A DNA stretch of 64,000 nt from Verrucomicrobiales bacterium. Lineage in GTDB: Bacteria > Verrucomicrobiota > Verrucomicrobiia > Limisphaerales > UBA11358. This document shows, one piece after another, positions 24,799-34,305 of this stretch (position 1 is its first letter; each line of letters begins with the position of its first letter). The notes beneath the pieces were generated by a model, which worked only from the letters and a program-made list of their open reading frames with translations, was not told the DNA's origin and ran no database searches. The position numbers were made by a program, and so were the translations under genes. The stretch covers positions 186,001-250,000 of the forward strand of contig JAQTQB010000001.1 in NCBI GenBank assembly GCA_028712475.1, read 5' to 3'.

Positions 24799-25542
24799 AT
24801 GAGCCAACTTGCCAATCAAATTGCCGTTGTCACCGGAGCGGGTCGTGGAATTGGCCGCGCCATCGCGTTGAAATTCGCCAATGAAGGCGCGGATGTCGTC
24901 GTCGTCTCGCGCACGCAGGAAAATTCCGAGAAGGTCGCGGCGGAAATCCGCGCGCTGGGCCGCAAGGCGTGGGCGTTCGCCGTGGACGTGGCGGATTCCG
25001 CCGCCGTCAGCGCCGCCGCCGAAAAAATTCTGGCCGATTGCGGCAAGGTGGACATTCTCGTGAACAACGCTGGCGTGACGCGCGACGGCCTGGTGATGCG
25101 CATGAGCGACGCGGACTGGGACACGGTGCTGGACACGAACCTCAAGGGCGCGTTCCTCGTGACGAAGGCTTTCAGCCGCGCAATGCTCAAGGCGAGGAGC
25201 GGCCGCATCATCAACATTTCTTCGGTCATCGGGCTTATCGGCAACGCGGGGCAGGGCAATTATGCGGCAAGCAAGGCGGGTTTGTTCGGGTTCACGCAGT
25301 CGGTCGCGCGCGAATTCGCCTCGCGCGGCATCACGGCCAATTGCATCGCGCCGGGCTTCATCGAGACGGACATGACGTCCGAATTGAACGAGGAATTGAA
25401 GGCGGCCATTTTGAAGCAGATTCCGCTGGGCAAGTTTGGCGCGGCGGACGACATCGCGAACGCGGCGTTGTTTCTTGCCAGCGCCTCCGCGGGTTATGTC
25501 ACCGGTCAGATTTTGACAGTTGACGGCGGGATGGTGATGTGA
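24799..25542 (+). CDS. fabG: 3-oxoacyl-ACP reductase
   Basis: FabG reduces 3-ketoacyl-ACP with NADPH. The cofactor loop TGAGRGIGRAIALKF, the NNAGVTRDGLVMRM segment and the catalytic set NISSVIG, GQGNYAASKAG (S, Y, K) are all present, and the protein ends in GQILTVDGGMVM, the usual FabG C-terminus. Length 247 aa. Third gene of the fab cluster. Confidence 0.96.
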   Translation: MSQLANQIAVVTGAGRGIGRAIALKFANEGADVVVVSRTQENSEKVAAEIRALGRKAWAFAVDVADSAAVSAAAEKILADCGKVDILVNNAGVTRDGLVMRMSDADWDTVLDTNLKGAFLVTKAFSRAMLKARSGRIINISSVIGLIGNAGQGNYAASKAGLFGFTQSVAREFASRGITANCIAPGFIETDMTSELNEELKAAILKQIPLGKFGAADDIANAALFLASASAGYVTGQILTVDGGMVM

Positions 25543-25656
25543 GATTCACTCTAAATCTTGATCATCCAGGCAAAGTTGATTGGGATTCGTCGCGAAAAAT
25601 TAAGAATTCAGGGCTTGAACGGCCTTTTCATTCATGGCATAACACAGGACAAAATT

Positions 25657-25899
25657 ATGGCTGACAAACCTATTGACCAACGGGTAAAGGACATCATCGT
25701 CGAACAACTGGGCGTGAAAGCGGATCAGGTGACGCCGGAAGCCAAGTTCATCGAAGACCTCGGCGCGGACTCGCTCGACACGGTCGAGCTGATCATGGCG
25801 CTCGAAGAGGAATTCGGCATCGAAGTCCCGGACGAACAGGCTGAAAAGCTCCTGACCGTCAGCGACGTGACCAAATACATCGAAGACAACCAAAAATAA
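25657..25899 (+). CDS. acpP: Acyl carrier protein
   Basis: The phosphopantetheine serine lies in [20 protein letters not shown], with acidic helices and the ending [14 protein letters not shown]. The start is the ATG at 25657, giving the normal 80 residues. A T-tract hairpin follows directly, so much transcription probably stops before fabF. Confidence 0.97.
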   Translation: MADKPIDQRVKDIIVEQLGVKADQVTPEAKFIEDLGADSLDTVELIMALEEEFGIEVPDEQAEKLLTVSDVTKYIEDNQK

Positions 25900-25918
25900 T
25901 TGCGACTTTCCGCGCTTC

Positions 25919-25957
25919 GGGCAGTTTGGCTGGACTAGCTCAAACTGCCCTTTTTGA
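25919..25957 (+). terminator. Hairpin terminator or attenuator between acpP and fabF
   Basis: Perfect 10-base arms GGGCAGTTTG (25919-25928) and CAAACTGCCC (25941-25950) are followed by TTTTT. The T tract is only a few bases upstream of the fabF ATG, so the structure overlaps the fabF ribosome-binding region. Confidence 0.88.
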
Positions 25958-25960
25958 TTT

Positions 25961-27220
25961 ATGGCAAGCAATCCTACAGACCGCCGCGTGGTCATCACCG
26001 GCCTCGGTGTCGTCACGCCAATCGGACATCAACTGGACGTATTCTGGAACAATCTGGTTGCCGGCCAATGCGGCATTGACCGGATCACGGCCTTTGACGC
26101 GGCGCCGTTCGATACGCAAATCGCCGGCGAGGTGCGGAACTTTGATCCTGCTCCTGCGTTTCCCTCGGCCAAAGAAGCCCGCCGTGCGGATCGTTACTCC
26201 CAATTCGGCATTTACGCCGGGCATCAGGCCTTGCTCGATTCGGGCCTGGAACTCGACAAGGAAAACCGCGACGAAATCGGCGTCATCATCGGCTCCGGCA
26301 TCGGTGGTCTGCAGACGACCATCGAACAGCATAAAATCCTGCTCGAACGCGGGCCGGGACGCCTCTCGCCGTTCATGATTCCCATGCTCATCAGCAACAT
26401 GGCCTCCGGCCTGTTCTCGATGTTCAACAATTTGCGCGGCCCGAATTTCGCCACCTGTTCCGCGTGCGCAACGGCGAATCACGCCATCGGCGAAGCCTGG
26501 CGCGCCATCAAAATGGGCGATGCGCAGGTGATGTTCGCCGGCGGAGCGGAAGCGGCCATCGTGTCCGTCGGCATCGGCGGTTTTTGCGCGATGCGCGCCA
26601 TGAGCACGCGCAACGACGACCCAAAACATGCGTCGCGCCCGTTCGACAAGGATCGCGACGGCTTCGTCATGGGCGAAGGCGCGGGCGTGGTCGTGCTGGA
26701 GGAACTGGAACACGCGAAAAAGCGCGGCGCGAAAATTTATTGTGAAGTCACCGGCTACGGCAACACCGCCGACGCCTACCATCTGACCGCTCCCTCGCCG
26801 GACGGCGAAGGCGCGTCGCGCTGCATGAAGATGGCGCTCCGCAACGGCGGCCTGAACCTCGATGACATTTCCTACATCAACGCCCACGGCACCTCCACGC
26901 CACAGGGTGACGCCTGCGAAACGCAGGCCATCAAGTCCACTTTCGGCGAACACGCGCGGAAGCTCGCCGTCAGCTCCACCAAGGGCGCGACTGGCCACAT
27001 GCTCGGCGCGGCCGGTGCGGTGGAAATGACCGCGTGCGCGCTCGCCATCAAACACGGCATCGTCCCGCCCACCATCAATTTGCAGACGCCCGACCCGGAA
27101 TGTGATTTGGATTACGTTCCCAACACGGCGCGTGAAATGAAGGTCAACGCCATCATCAACAACTCATTCGGCTTCGGCGGACACAATGCGACGATCGCGG
27201 CGAAGAAATTTGTGGGGTAA
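25961..27220 (+). CDS. fabF: 3-oxoacyl-ACP synthase II
   Basis: FabF condenses malonyl-ACP with growing acyl-ACP. The catalytic triad is visible: cysteine in ATCSACATANHAIGEAWR, histidine in INAHGTSTPQGD and histidine in KGATGHMLGAAGAVE. The protein ends with NNSFGFGGHNATIAAKKF, as expected. 419 aa. The terminator hairpin upstream means fabF may need its own promoter or read-through. Confidence 0.97.
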   Translation: MASNPTDRRVVITGLGVVTPIGHQLDVFWNNLVAGQCGIDRITAFDAAPFDTQIAGEVRNFDPAPAFPSAKEARRADRYSQFGIYAGHQALLDSGLELDKENRDEIGVIIGSGIGGLQTTIEQHKILLERGPGRLSPFMIPMLISNMASGLFSMFNNLRGPNFATCSACATANHAIGEAWRAIKMGDAQVMFAGGAEAAIVSVGIGGFCAMRAMSTRNDDPKHASRPFDKDRDGFVMGEGAGVVVLEELEHAKKRGAKIYCEVTGYGNTADAYHLTAPSPDGEGASRCMKMALRNGGLNLDDISYINAHGTSTPQGDACETQAIKSTFGEHARKLAVSSTKGATGHMLGAAGAVEMTACALAIKHGIVPPTINLQTPDPECDLDYVPNTAREMKVNAIINNSFGFGGHNATIAAKKFVG

Positions 27221-27232
27221 TTGAGTCATCTC

Positions 27233-27865
27233 ATGCGTGCAATAATTTTCACACTGCTTGCAACCGTGAGCCTCTTGACCGGATGCTCCACTACCCGCGA
27301 ACCATTCACTTACACCTACCCGCCAAAGTCCGACCATGTAACAAATGTAGTGTCCTTGATCGTCCTTCCAGCCAAAGACCTCCGAGCCAAGACAAATGAA
27401 CTCGATCAGGTCCTATTCATTCCAAGCGGACTGGATGAAATTGTAATCCACGAAATGGAGAGCACAGGAAAGTTTGCTAAAGTTGTGAAGGCAGACCAGC
27501 AAGCACCCGACAACGGCTTTCTCTTAGAAGCAAATCTTTTGGAATTAAATTGGGATATTCCAAACCACGGACAAATGGAAGGCACGGCTTTCGGTCTTAG
27601 TCTTTTGACCGGCGGAGTGGGCGGAATAATTTATGGCAGCACAAAGACCACTGTCTATGGCCACGCTCAAATCGCCTTCAAATTTTCCAATCTCGCCAGT
27701 AATCACATTATCTTGGAAAAGCAATATTCCGGTGAAGCAACAAACGTCGTAGCCAAGTTTAATTGCGACACGCCTGCGACAGGCCGTCGGATTGCCGGCG
27801 AGGCCGTGAAGGTCATCATAGATCAGTTTAAGCATGATTTGAGCAGAGCGCTTCTCGACCAATGA
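27233..27865 (+). CDS. Putative lipoprotein of unknown function
   Basis: A short lipoprotein signal (IIFTLLATVSLLTGCSTT) places the lipid-modified cysteine near residue 18 of the ATG at 27233; a TTG four codons earlier is less likely. The mature protein has a small-surface-antigen-like flavour: HEMESTGKFAKVVKA, a hydrophobic LTGGVGGIIYG segment near residue 125 and a C-terminal amphipathic helix. I cannot name the family. It follows fabF by only a few bases but its A+T-richer DNA suggests a separate origin. Confidence 0.72.
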   Translation: MRAIIFTLLATVSLLTGCSTTREPFTYTYPPKSDHVTNVVSLIVLPAKDLRAKTNELDQVLFIPSGLDEIVIHEMESTGKFAKVVKADQQAPDNGFLLEANLLELNWDIPNHGQMEGTAFGLSLLTGGVGGIIYGSTKTTVYGHAQIAFKFSNLASNHIILEKQYSGEATNVVAKFNCDTPATGRRIAGEAVKVIIDQFKHDLSRALLDQ

Positions 27866-27878
27866 ATTGTAGGGCTTG

Positions 27879-29189
27879 ATGAATTTTCTTTCTCTCATCG
27901 AAGCGAAGCGCGAAGGAAAAATCCTCGCGCCGGAACAAATCCAGGAATTCATCCGCGAATTCACCGCGGGGGAAATTCCCGATTACCAGATGGCCGCGAT
28001 GCTCATGGCCATTTATTTTCGCGGCCTCAACACCGCCGAGACCACCGCGCTCACCCTCGCCATGCGCGATTCCGGCGACGTGCTGACATTTCCCAGGGAC
28101 ACACGCCCGCTCGTGGACAAACATTCCACCGGCGGCATCGGCGACAAAGTTTCGCTCCCGCTCGCGCCGCTGCTGGCCTGTCTCGGCTTCCGCGTGCCGA
28201 TGATTTCCGGTCGCGGCCTCGGCATAACCGGCGGCACGCTCGACAAGCTCGATTCCATTCCAGGTTTCAAAACACTCTTGCCCCCCGCTCAAATCATCAA
28301 GCAAGTCCAGCAAGTCGGCTGCGTCATCTGCGGCCAGACGGACACGATGGTTCCCGCCGATAAAAAAATTTACGCCCTGCGCGACGCCAGTGGAACCGTG
28401 CCAAGCATCCCGCTCATCACGGCGTCCATCCTGTCCAAGAAACTCGCCGAAAGTCTTAATGCTCTCATTCTCGACGTGAAATTCGGCTGCGCCGCATTCA
28501 TGCAAACGAAAGCTGACGCGCGCAAACTGGCGAAAGCGATGGCTGCTCTTGGCAACGAGTGCGGCACCAACACCCGCGCAATGTTGACGGACATGAACAC
28601 GCCGGTCGGCCATGCCGCCGGCAACTGGTTGGAGGTGAAGGAAAGCATCGGATGCCTGGAAGGCAGGGAGCCGGCAGATTTGCTGGAACTGGTTCTTGAT
28701 TCCGCCGCGCATCTGCTGGTGCAAACCAAGAAATCAAAATCTTTCGCCGCTGCGCGCAAGCAGGCGGAAGATTGCTTGAACTCCGGCGAGCCGCGCCAGA
28801 AATGGAATGAGATGATTGTTGCCCAAGGCGCTAACTTGAAAGCTTTCAATCGCAAGCTCGCACTTGATTCAACAGCCAAAACGGTTGTCGAACTGAAGTC
28901 AGAAAAACCCGGCTACGTCTCCAAGTGCGACGCGAGAACCATCGGTGAAGTCATCCGCGACCTCGGCGGCGGACGGCTTACGAAGGATTCCGTCATCGAC
29001 TACGACGTTGGTGTGGATCAAATCGCCAAGCCCGGCGGGCGCGTGGAAAAATCCGGCGTTCTGTGCCGTGTTCACGCGGCGGATTCCATCGCCGCAAAAA
29101 TGGCAGTCACCCGGTTGAAAACGGCGTTTGAAATTACAGCGAAACGCCCGACCAAAACTCCGCCCGTCGTCGAAGTCATTTCGCGTTAG
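27879..29189 (+). CDS. deoA: Thymidine/pyrimidine-nucleoside phosphorylase
   Basis: Cleaves pyrimidine deoxynucleosides with phosphate. Visible motifs: AAMLMAIYFRGLN, KHSTGGIGDKVSLPLAPLL (phosphate loop), ISGRGLGITGGTLDKLDSIPG and the mid-protein KKIYALRDASGTV, with the catalytic lysine context LSKKLAESL. Length 436 aa is typical. Its last four bases overlap the convergent ABM-domain gene. Whether it is the thymidine or the broader pyrimidine enzyme cannot be told from the motifs. Confidence 0.94.
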   Translation: MNFLSLIEAKREGKILAPEQIQEFIREFTAGEIPDYQMAAMLMAIYFRGLNTAETTALTLAMRDSGDVLTFPRDTRPLVDKHSTGGIGDKVSLPLAPLLACLGFRVPMISGRGLGITGGTLDKLDSIPGFKTLLPPAQIIKQVQQVGCVICGQTDTMVPADKKIYALRDASGTVPSIPLITASILSKKLAESLNALILDVKFGCAAFMQTKADARKLAKAMAALGNECGTNTRAMLTDMNTPVGHAAGNWLEVKESIGCLEGREPADLLELVLDSAAHLLVQTKKSKSFAAARKQAEDCLNSGEPRQKWNEMIVAQGANLKAFNRKLALDSTAKTVVELKSEKPGYVSKCDARTIGEVIRDLGGGRLTKDSVIDYDVGVDQIAKPGGRVEKSGVLCRVHAADSIAAKMAVTRLKTAFEITAKRPTKTPPVVEVISR

Positions 29190-29488
29190 GCGATTTGCTC
29201 CCAAATCTTGATTTCGGGAAACGCCACGCACAGTTCATCCACGCGTGGCAGCAGCGCCGCGATGTGTGGCGACTTCAAATGCACATCGAGCGCGGCCTTG
29301 CCCGTCCAGTTTTCGTGGAAGAGAAATTTCGCCGGATCTTCAGGTGAAACGTGCAAATCGTAATTGATGCAGCCTTCCTCCCTGCGTGTGGGCGCGACCA
29401 GTCCAACCAGGACATTTCTTAGTTCGATTTCCTTGCCCGGCCTAGCTTGAAACGTGGCGACAACAGTGACAACGGTGACAATTTTCAT
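29186..29488 (-). CDS. ABM-domain (antibiotic biosynthesis monooxygenase-like) protein
   Basis: A 100-residue dimeric ferredoxin-like barrel. TRREEGCINYDLHVSPEDP, FLFHENWTGKAALDVHLKSP and the C-terminal EIKIWEQ are typical of YgiN/ABM proteins, which act as quinol monooxygenases or unknown small enzymes. It is convergent with deoA. Confidence 0.85.
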   Translation of the reverse strand: MKIVTVVTVVATFQARPGKEIELRNVLVGLVAPTRREEGCINYDLHVSPEDPAKFLFHENWTGKAALDVHLKSPHIAALLPRVDELCVAFPEIKIWEQIA

Positions 29489-29513
29489 TTCATGCGATCC
29501 GTATTTTTCGTGG

Positions 29514-30218
29514 TCAAGCCAGCGATTCTAAAATCTTTTCCGCCGCCATGCGCGGATTTTCCGCCGCGTAAATCGGGCGGCCAATCACCAGCCAGTTTGC
29601 GCCGGCATCCATCGCCTCGCGCGGCGTAAGAGTGCGTTTTTGGTCATCGGCCATTTCCGCGCCGGTGCGGATGCCGGGGGTGACCAGTTGCATGGCGGGT
29701 GGAATGATTTGGCGAAGCTTGACCACTTCCTGTGGCGAACAGACGAGTCCGCGCAAGCCGGCTTTCGTCGCGATCATAGCCAGACGGCGCACCTGGTATT
29801 CAACGTTCACGTCGAAGCCGATTTCGCGCAGCGCGGCGGTGTTCAGGCTGGTCAGCAAAGTCACACCAAGAACGAGCGGCGGGATACGGCCAAGTTTCCA
29901 CGCGACTTCCTCGGCGGCCTGCTCGGCGGCCTTGAGCATCTCAAAGCCGCCGCTGGTGTGGACGGTGAGCATCTGCACATCAAGCTGCACGGCGGAAGTC
30001 ACCGCCTTGGCGACAGTGTTCGGAATGTCGTGAAACTTCAGGTCGAGAAAGACGCTCGCGCCGGTCGCGCGGATTCTTTTCACGATGTCCGGCCCGGCGG
30101 CGGTGAACAGCTCGCTGCCGATCTTGAACGCGCCGACGGCGGGCGCGATTTGTCCGGCAAGCTTCAAGGCTTGTTCCGCTGTTGGCACATCGAGCGCGGC
30201 GATGATGGGGTTTCGCAT
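29514..30218 (-). CDS. pyrF: Orotidine 5'-phosphate decarboxylase
   Basis: Last step of UMP synthesis. The catalytic segment is FLDLKFHDIPNTVAKAV (K and D pairs), with IIAALDVPTAEQALKL at the start and LVTPGIRTGAEMADDQKR near the phosphate site. 234 aa is normal. It lies 26 bases upstream of the ABM gene on the same strand. Confidence 0.96.
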   Translation of the reverse strand: MRNPIIAALDVPTAEQALKLAGQIAPAVGAFKIGSELFTAAGPDIVKRIRATGASVFLDLKFHDIPNTVAKAVTSAVQLDVQMLTVHTSGGFEMLKAAEQAAEEVAWKLGRIPPLVLGVTLLTSLNTAALREIGFDVNVEYQVRRLAMIATKAGLRGLVCSPQEVVKLRQIIPPAMQLVTPGIRTGAEMADDQKRTLTPREAMDAGANWLVIGRPIYAAENPRMAAEKILESLA

Positions 30219-30272
30219 GGGATGAATATCAAATGTCCGGCTTCAGAACGAAAGGCTAAAAATTCCCGGTCG

Positions 30273-31784
30273 TCACGGGGAAGCCGTTGCGCGATAAAAA
30301 CTCCGCGCTGAATTGGTGGACTGGCAGTCGGCAAAATCAAAAACTCCGCTGCTCGAGGTGGTATTGGTGAAAACCGGCATCCAGCTCATGAGGTTGGTCG
30401 AAACCTGAATGACACATACCCGGTTTGGCCCGCCGGACAAGTGCATTTGGAATGGCGCTCCGCTTGCGGTCGGGATCACCGTCAGCTTGATTGGCGGGCT
30501 AAGCGCGTTGTGCAGATTAAGCCGTCCGCCGGTCACGCATTTTCCCGCCAGCGAGGGCAGAGGATCGGTGGCGTTCAGGAGGCGGGCGATGATTTGCTGG
30601 TAATTCTCCGTTGGAAATTTTGCCAGCATCAACGCCAAAGCTCCGGAAACGCAAGGTGCAGAAAAGGAAGTCCCGGCAATTTTGATAAAACTAAAGGGTG
30701 GATAGTAACTGCTGGTCAAACCGCTGCTAGTTGAATACACCTCATCGCCGGGCGCGGCGAGGTCAACGCTGGTCTCGCCGTAATTGGAAAGACCGCCCAA
30801 GCCATCGTTGCGGGTGGTGTAGGCAACTGTGACGATGTTGTCAATTTGGAAGCAGGCTGGATAAGTGGGGCTGACGTCAATATTGACACCCGGATTGCCG
30901 TTGCCGGCAGACGCGACAAAAATGATGCCCGCATCGCGGGTGGCAACAATGGCATTGGACAACGCCTGGGAATAGCCGGGGCTGTCCAGACTGGCGTTGA
31001 TGATCCGCGCTCCGTTGGTCCGGGCGTAATCAATGCACGCGATCAAGTCCGAGTCGCTGCCGGTGTTGGTGCTGGTCAGGCATTTGCAGGCCATGATTTG
31101 CACCGACCACGCCACGCCGACCACGCCCTTGCCGTTATTTCCCACCGCACCCAGCACGCCGGCCACCATGCTTCCGTGATTGTTATCATCGAGCGGAAGA
31201 TTATTGGTGGCGACGGCGTTCCAGCCATGACTGCCATCCACGGGACTCACCCACATGTTCGCCGCCAGATCTTCGTGGGTGTAATTGATGCCCGAATCCA
31301 CCACGGCCACCACGATGTTGCTGGCAGCGGTCAATACGTCCCAACCTTCCGGCGCATCAATATCCGCGTCTGCCGTGCCGCCGTTTTGTCCGGTGTTGTT
31401 TAATCCCCACAACGTGCCGTCAGTGTATTTGGGATCATTGGGGATTGCCGCCGCATGAATCTCGTAGTCCGGTTCGGCGAATTCCACCAGCCCGCTCCTT
31501 TGATATTGAGCGATGAGACTTGTCACCGTCTCTCCTTTGGGCACATGAAGAACTTGCAAGCGCCCAATCCCATAGAATGTCCGCAGCACTTCGCTCTTTC
31601 GCGCCTGATGAAAATTGTTAAGCACCGCCTGATTTATCCCGGCCTTGGGCTGGATCAAAATCCGGTCTGCGCGATACGCCGGTTGTGTGGATTGGGCGCG
31701 GGCAGATGCGGTCAGCCAAATAAAAACTGAAGCCGCGATGACGGCCCATATCCGAAACTCAACACAACGCTGTTTCCAGAACAT
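30273..31784 (-). CDS. Secreted S8 subtilisin-like serine protease
   Basis: The signal peptide (FRIWAVIAASVFIWLTASARA) is followed by a propeptide-like region (to about residue 105) with an inhibitor-I9-like pattern. The catalytic triad is complete: aspartate in VVAVVDSGINYTHEDL, histidine in NHGSMVAGVLGA and serine in IAGTSFSAPCVSGALAL. The asparagine for the oxyanion hole sits in FVASAGNGNPG. A beta-rich C-terminal tail (about 430-503) is unassigned. It is probably an extracellular scavenging protease. It lies upstream of pyrF in the same direction but with a 54-base gap. Confidence 0.94.
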   Translation of the reverse strand: MFWKQRCVEFRIWAVIAASVFIWLTASARAQSTQPAYRADRILIQPKAGINQAVLNNFHQARKSEVLRTFYGIGRLQVLHVPKGETVTSLIAQYQRSGLVEFAEPDYEIHAAAIPNDPKYTDGTLWGLNNTGQNGGTADADIDAPEGWDVLTAASNIVVAVVDSGINYTHEDLAANMWVSPVDGSHGWNAVATNNLPLDDNNHGSMVAGVLGAVGNNGKGVVGVAWSVQIMACKCLTSTNTGSDSDLIACIDYARTNGARIINASLDSPGYSQALSNAIVATRDAGIIFVASAGNGNPGVNIDVSPTYPACFQIDNIVTVAYTTRNDGLGGLSNYGETSVDLAAPGDEVYSTSSGLTSSYYPPFSFIKIAGTSFSAPCVSGALALMLAKFPTENYQQIIARLLNATDPLPSLAGKCVTGGRLNLHNALSPPIKLTVIPTASGAPFQMHLSGGPNRVCVIQVSTNLMSWMPVFTNTTSSSGVFDFADCQSTNSARSFYRATASP

Positions 31785-31881
31785 GATGCTGGTAACATTC
31801 CAGAAATCCCGGCAAATGAAAGAGGTTTTGATAACCGGACGGCTTTTTGACTTCGCTTCACAATTCCTTTAGCCTGAACCC

Positions 31882-33174
31882 ATGAAAATTGTCCGCCACA
31901 CCGACAAAGACTTTTCCGCAAAGATTCGCGAAGCCACGTCCGACTCCAGCCTGTTCGATGCCGAGATTGAGCAGCGCACGCGCAAGATACTCGATGCGGT
32001 CTACACCTGCGGCGATGACGGGCTTTTGGAATGCACCGAACGCTTCGACGGCGCAAAGCTTTCCGCCGAACAACTCGCCGTGACGCAGGCCGAACTGATG
32101 GCCGCGTCGCTCAAGGCGGATGAATCGCTGCGCGCAGCCGTGGCGGAAGCGGAGGCGAACATCGCCGGCTTCGCCAAAAAATCTTTGCGCAAAGGCTGGC
32201 AGGCGAAAAACTCCCATGGCGCGAGCGTCGGCGAAAAGTTTGATCCGTTCACGCGCGTCGGCGTTTACATTCCCGGCGGCACCGCGCCGCTCGTCTCGAC
32301 GGCGCTGATGACCATCACGCTCGCCAGAGTCGCGGGCTGCAAGGAAATCGTCGTGACCACGCCGTGCGGCAGGGACGGCTCCATCAATCCCGCGATTCTC
32401 TTCGCCGCGCGGGCGGCGGGGGCGACGGAGATTTACCGCGTCGGCGGCGCGCAGGCCGTTGCGGCGCTGGCTTACGGCACCAAGACGATTCGCCGCGTGC
32501 AGAAAATTTTCGGCCCCGGCAACGCCTACGTCAGCATGGCCAAACGCCTGCTTGTCGGGCGCGTTGCCATTGACCTGCTCGCCGGACCGAGCGATCTGCT
32601 CGTGCTGGCCGATGACACGGCGAATCCAAAATTTGCCGCCGCCGACATGCTCGCGCAGGCCGAACACGGCTCCGGCCACGAACGCGTCTGGCTTGTGACG
32701 ACCTCGGCGAAAATTCTCAAGGCCGTGGAAAAAGAAATTTCAAAACAGTTGCCCAAGCTGCCGCGCCGTGAATTCATCCAGCGCGTGCTTGACCGCAACA
32801 CCTGGCTGATTCAAGTGGCCGGTGTCGTTGACGCCGTGGCGCTGGCGAACCAGCTTGCGCCGGAGCATTGCGAAGTCATCACGCGAAATGCGCGCAAGGT
32901 CAGCAGCGGCATCGTGACGGCGGGCGCGATTTTTCTGGGCAACTGGTCGCCGACCGTGCTGGGCGATTACGTCGCCGGGCCGAGCCATGTGTTGCCGACC
33001 GACGGCGCGGGCGCGTCGTTCGCCGGCCTGACGGTGGATCAATTCCAGCGCCGCACGAGCGTGGTGGAATACAACCGCGCGTCGCTGAAGAAGGCGCTGA
33101 AGACGGTGAAAAAATTCGCGGAACTCGAAGGCCTCGGCGCGCATGGCAAAAGCGCGCAAGTCAGGCTAGACTAA
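31882..33174 (+). CDS. hisD: Histidinol dehydrogenase
   Basis: Catalyses the last two steps of histidine synthesis. YIPGGTAPLVSTALMT, FGPGNAYVSMAKRLL, the zinc and catalytic segments AQAEHGSGHERVWL and LAPEHCEVITRNA, and GPSHVLPTDGAGASFAGL are all present. 430 aa is normal. Together with hisC at 41989 it shows histidine genes are dispersed. Confidence 0.96.
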   Translation: MKIVRHTDKDFSAKIREATSDSSLFDAEIEQRTRKILDAVYTCGDDGLLECTERFDGAKLSAEQLAVTQAELMAASLKADESLRAAVAEAEANIAGFAKKSLRKGWQAKNSHGASVGEKFDPFTRVGVYIPGGTAPLVSTALMTITLARVAGCKEIVVTTPCGRDGSINPAILFAARAAGATEIYRVGGAQAVAALAYGTKTIRRVQKIFGPGNAYVSMAKRLLVGRVAIDLLAGPSDLLVLADDTANPKFAAADMLAQAEHGSGHERVWLVTTSAKILKAVEKEISKQLPKLPRREFIQRVLDRNTWLIQVAGVVDAVALANQLAPEHCEVITRNARKVSSGIVTAGAIFLGNWSPTVLGDYVAGPSHVLPTDGAGASFAGLTVDQFQRRTSVVEYNRASLKKALKTVKKFAELEGLGAHGKSAQVRLD

Positions 33175-33201
33175 ACCAGCGAACAGGTTTAATTTCAAGC
33201 C

Positions 33202-33447
33202 ATGACGACGACTGCGGAAGTCAATGAATTCACCGGCAGGCTGGCTGAACTGGTCAAACAAGTTCAGGCGGGCAATGAAGTTTTGTTGACGCAAGGCCGC
33301 AAGCCCGTGGCGAAAATCGTTTCAACTTCTGAAAAGGAAATTGTCACCGGCACACCGCTTCAAATTCATTCGCTCAAAGGCCATCGTGTTTTGACGCCCG
33401 TGATTTCCCAGTCGGAACTTGCGGACGAAATGTTTGAACGGCCATGA
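33202..33447 (+). CDS. Phd/YefM-like antitoxin
   Basis: An 81-residue protein with the Phd-type N-terminal fold (LAELVKQVQAGNEVLLTQGRKPVAKIVS) and a C-terminal neutralising tail (SQSELADEMFERP). It overlaps the PIN toxin gene by four bases. The preceding gap to hisD is 27 bases, but regulation is probably autogenous. Confidence 0.83.
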   Translation: MTTTAEVNEFTGRLAELVKQVQAGNEVLLTQGRKPVAKIVSTSEKEIVTGTPLQIHSLKGHRVLTPVISQSELADEMFERP

Positions 33448-33881
33448 CCGGGCTGGACTGCAACATTCTCGTTCAACTCGCGTTGCAGGATCATCCGGCG
33501 AATACGGCAACAGTTGGGGTCGTGCAAGCCGAAGTCCAAGGCGGCAGGCGTCTGGTTTTTCCGCCGCTGGTCATCAATGAATTTCTCCACGTCGTCACGG
33601 ACGCGCGACGTTTCAGTCCGCCTTTGACGATGGTTGAGGCATTGGATTGGGTGGAAAATTTTCTCACCAATCCGGCGGTCGGCTTGCTGGAACCGACACC
33701 CGAAAGCCTGCGCCAGACCTTGCGCTGGATGCGGGAATTTAATTTGGGACGCAAACGGATTCTCGACACGCATCTGGCCGCCGTGCTGCACACCGCCGGC
33801 GTGCGCCGGCTGCTCACGTCCAATCCCGGAGATTTCACCGTGTTTGGAGTTTTTGAAATCGTCACGCCGGAAAAAGTTTAA
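33444..33881 (+). CDS. VapC-like PIN-domain toxin
   Basis: A 145-residue ribonuclease toxin. The acidic residues lie in MTGLDCNILVQLAL (D5), LVINEFLHVV (E near 51), LDTHLAAVLHTAG (D near 108) and LLTSNPGDF (final N/D position). The four-base overlap with the antitoxin is standard VapBC organisation. Confidence 0.86.
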   Translation: MTGLDCNILVQLALQDHPANTATVGVVQAEVQGGRRLVFPPLVINEFLHVVTDARRFSPPLTMVEALDWVENFLTNPAVGLLEPTPESLRQTLRWMREFNLGRKRILDTHLAAVLHTAGVRRLLTSNPGDFTVFGVFEIVTPEKV

Positions 33882-33969
33882 CCGCAAAATACGCCCTTGC
33901 CGCGCCGACTCGTCACGCCGAAATCAGATGCAGGCGGAAGTCTGATGCAGGCGGGAAATATGCGAAATG

Positions 33970-34021
33970 TTTTTGAAAATTCGTTCGTGTATTTCGCGTG
34001 GCTCGCGGTAGATTTTCCTCG
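33970..34021. repeat. TTCGTTCGTG leader, copy 1
   Basis: TTTTTGAAAATTCGTTCGTG then TATTTCGCGTGG and ending TTCCTCGG is a roughly 52-base leader that recurs, with about ten changes, at 38875-38927. This copy ends just before the DUF4926 gene. Confidence 0.75.
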
Positions 34022-34023
34022 GT

Positions 34024-34251
34024 ATGATCAAAGAACTCGACAGCGTGGTGTTGACGACCGACTTGCCGGAGCATGGCCTGGCCAAGGACGACATCGGCAC
34101 GGTCGTGCTTGTCCACGAGGGCGGCAAGGGCTGCACCGTCGAATTCATGACCCTCGCCGGCAAAACGCTCGCCGTCGTCACGCTGCTGGCGGATCAAATC
34201 CGGCAGATTGCCAAGGACGAAATCGCCCACGCCCGCCATGTGGCCGCTTAA
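34024..34251 (+). CDS. DUF4926-family small protein
   Basis: A 75-residue protein with the DUF4926 pattern: LDSVVLTTDLPEHGLAKDDIGTVVLV (described by residues about 4-30), VEFMTLAGKTLAVVTLLADQIRQI. Such genes often lie beside toxin-antitoxin or phage-related genes. Function unknown. No partner on the same strand is clearly linked. Confidence 0.78.
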   Translation: MIKELDSVVLTTDLPEHGLAKDDIGTVVLVHEGGKGCTVEFMTLAGKTLAVVTLLADQIRQIAKDEIAHARHVAA

Positions 34252-34305
34252 TTACCACATCGCTTGGCGCTTGCAAACTACCGCTGCCAAACCTAAATTC
34301 CAGCC

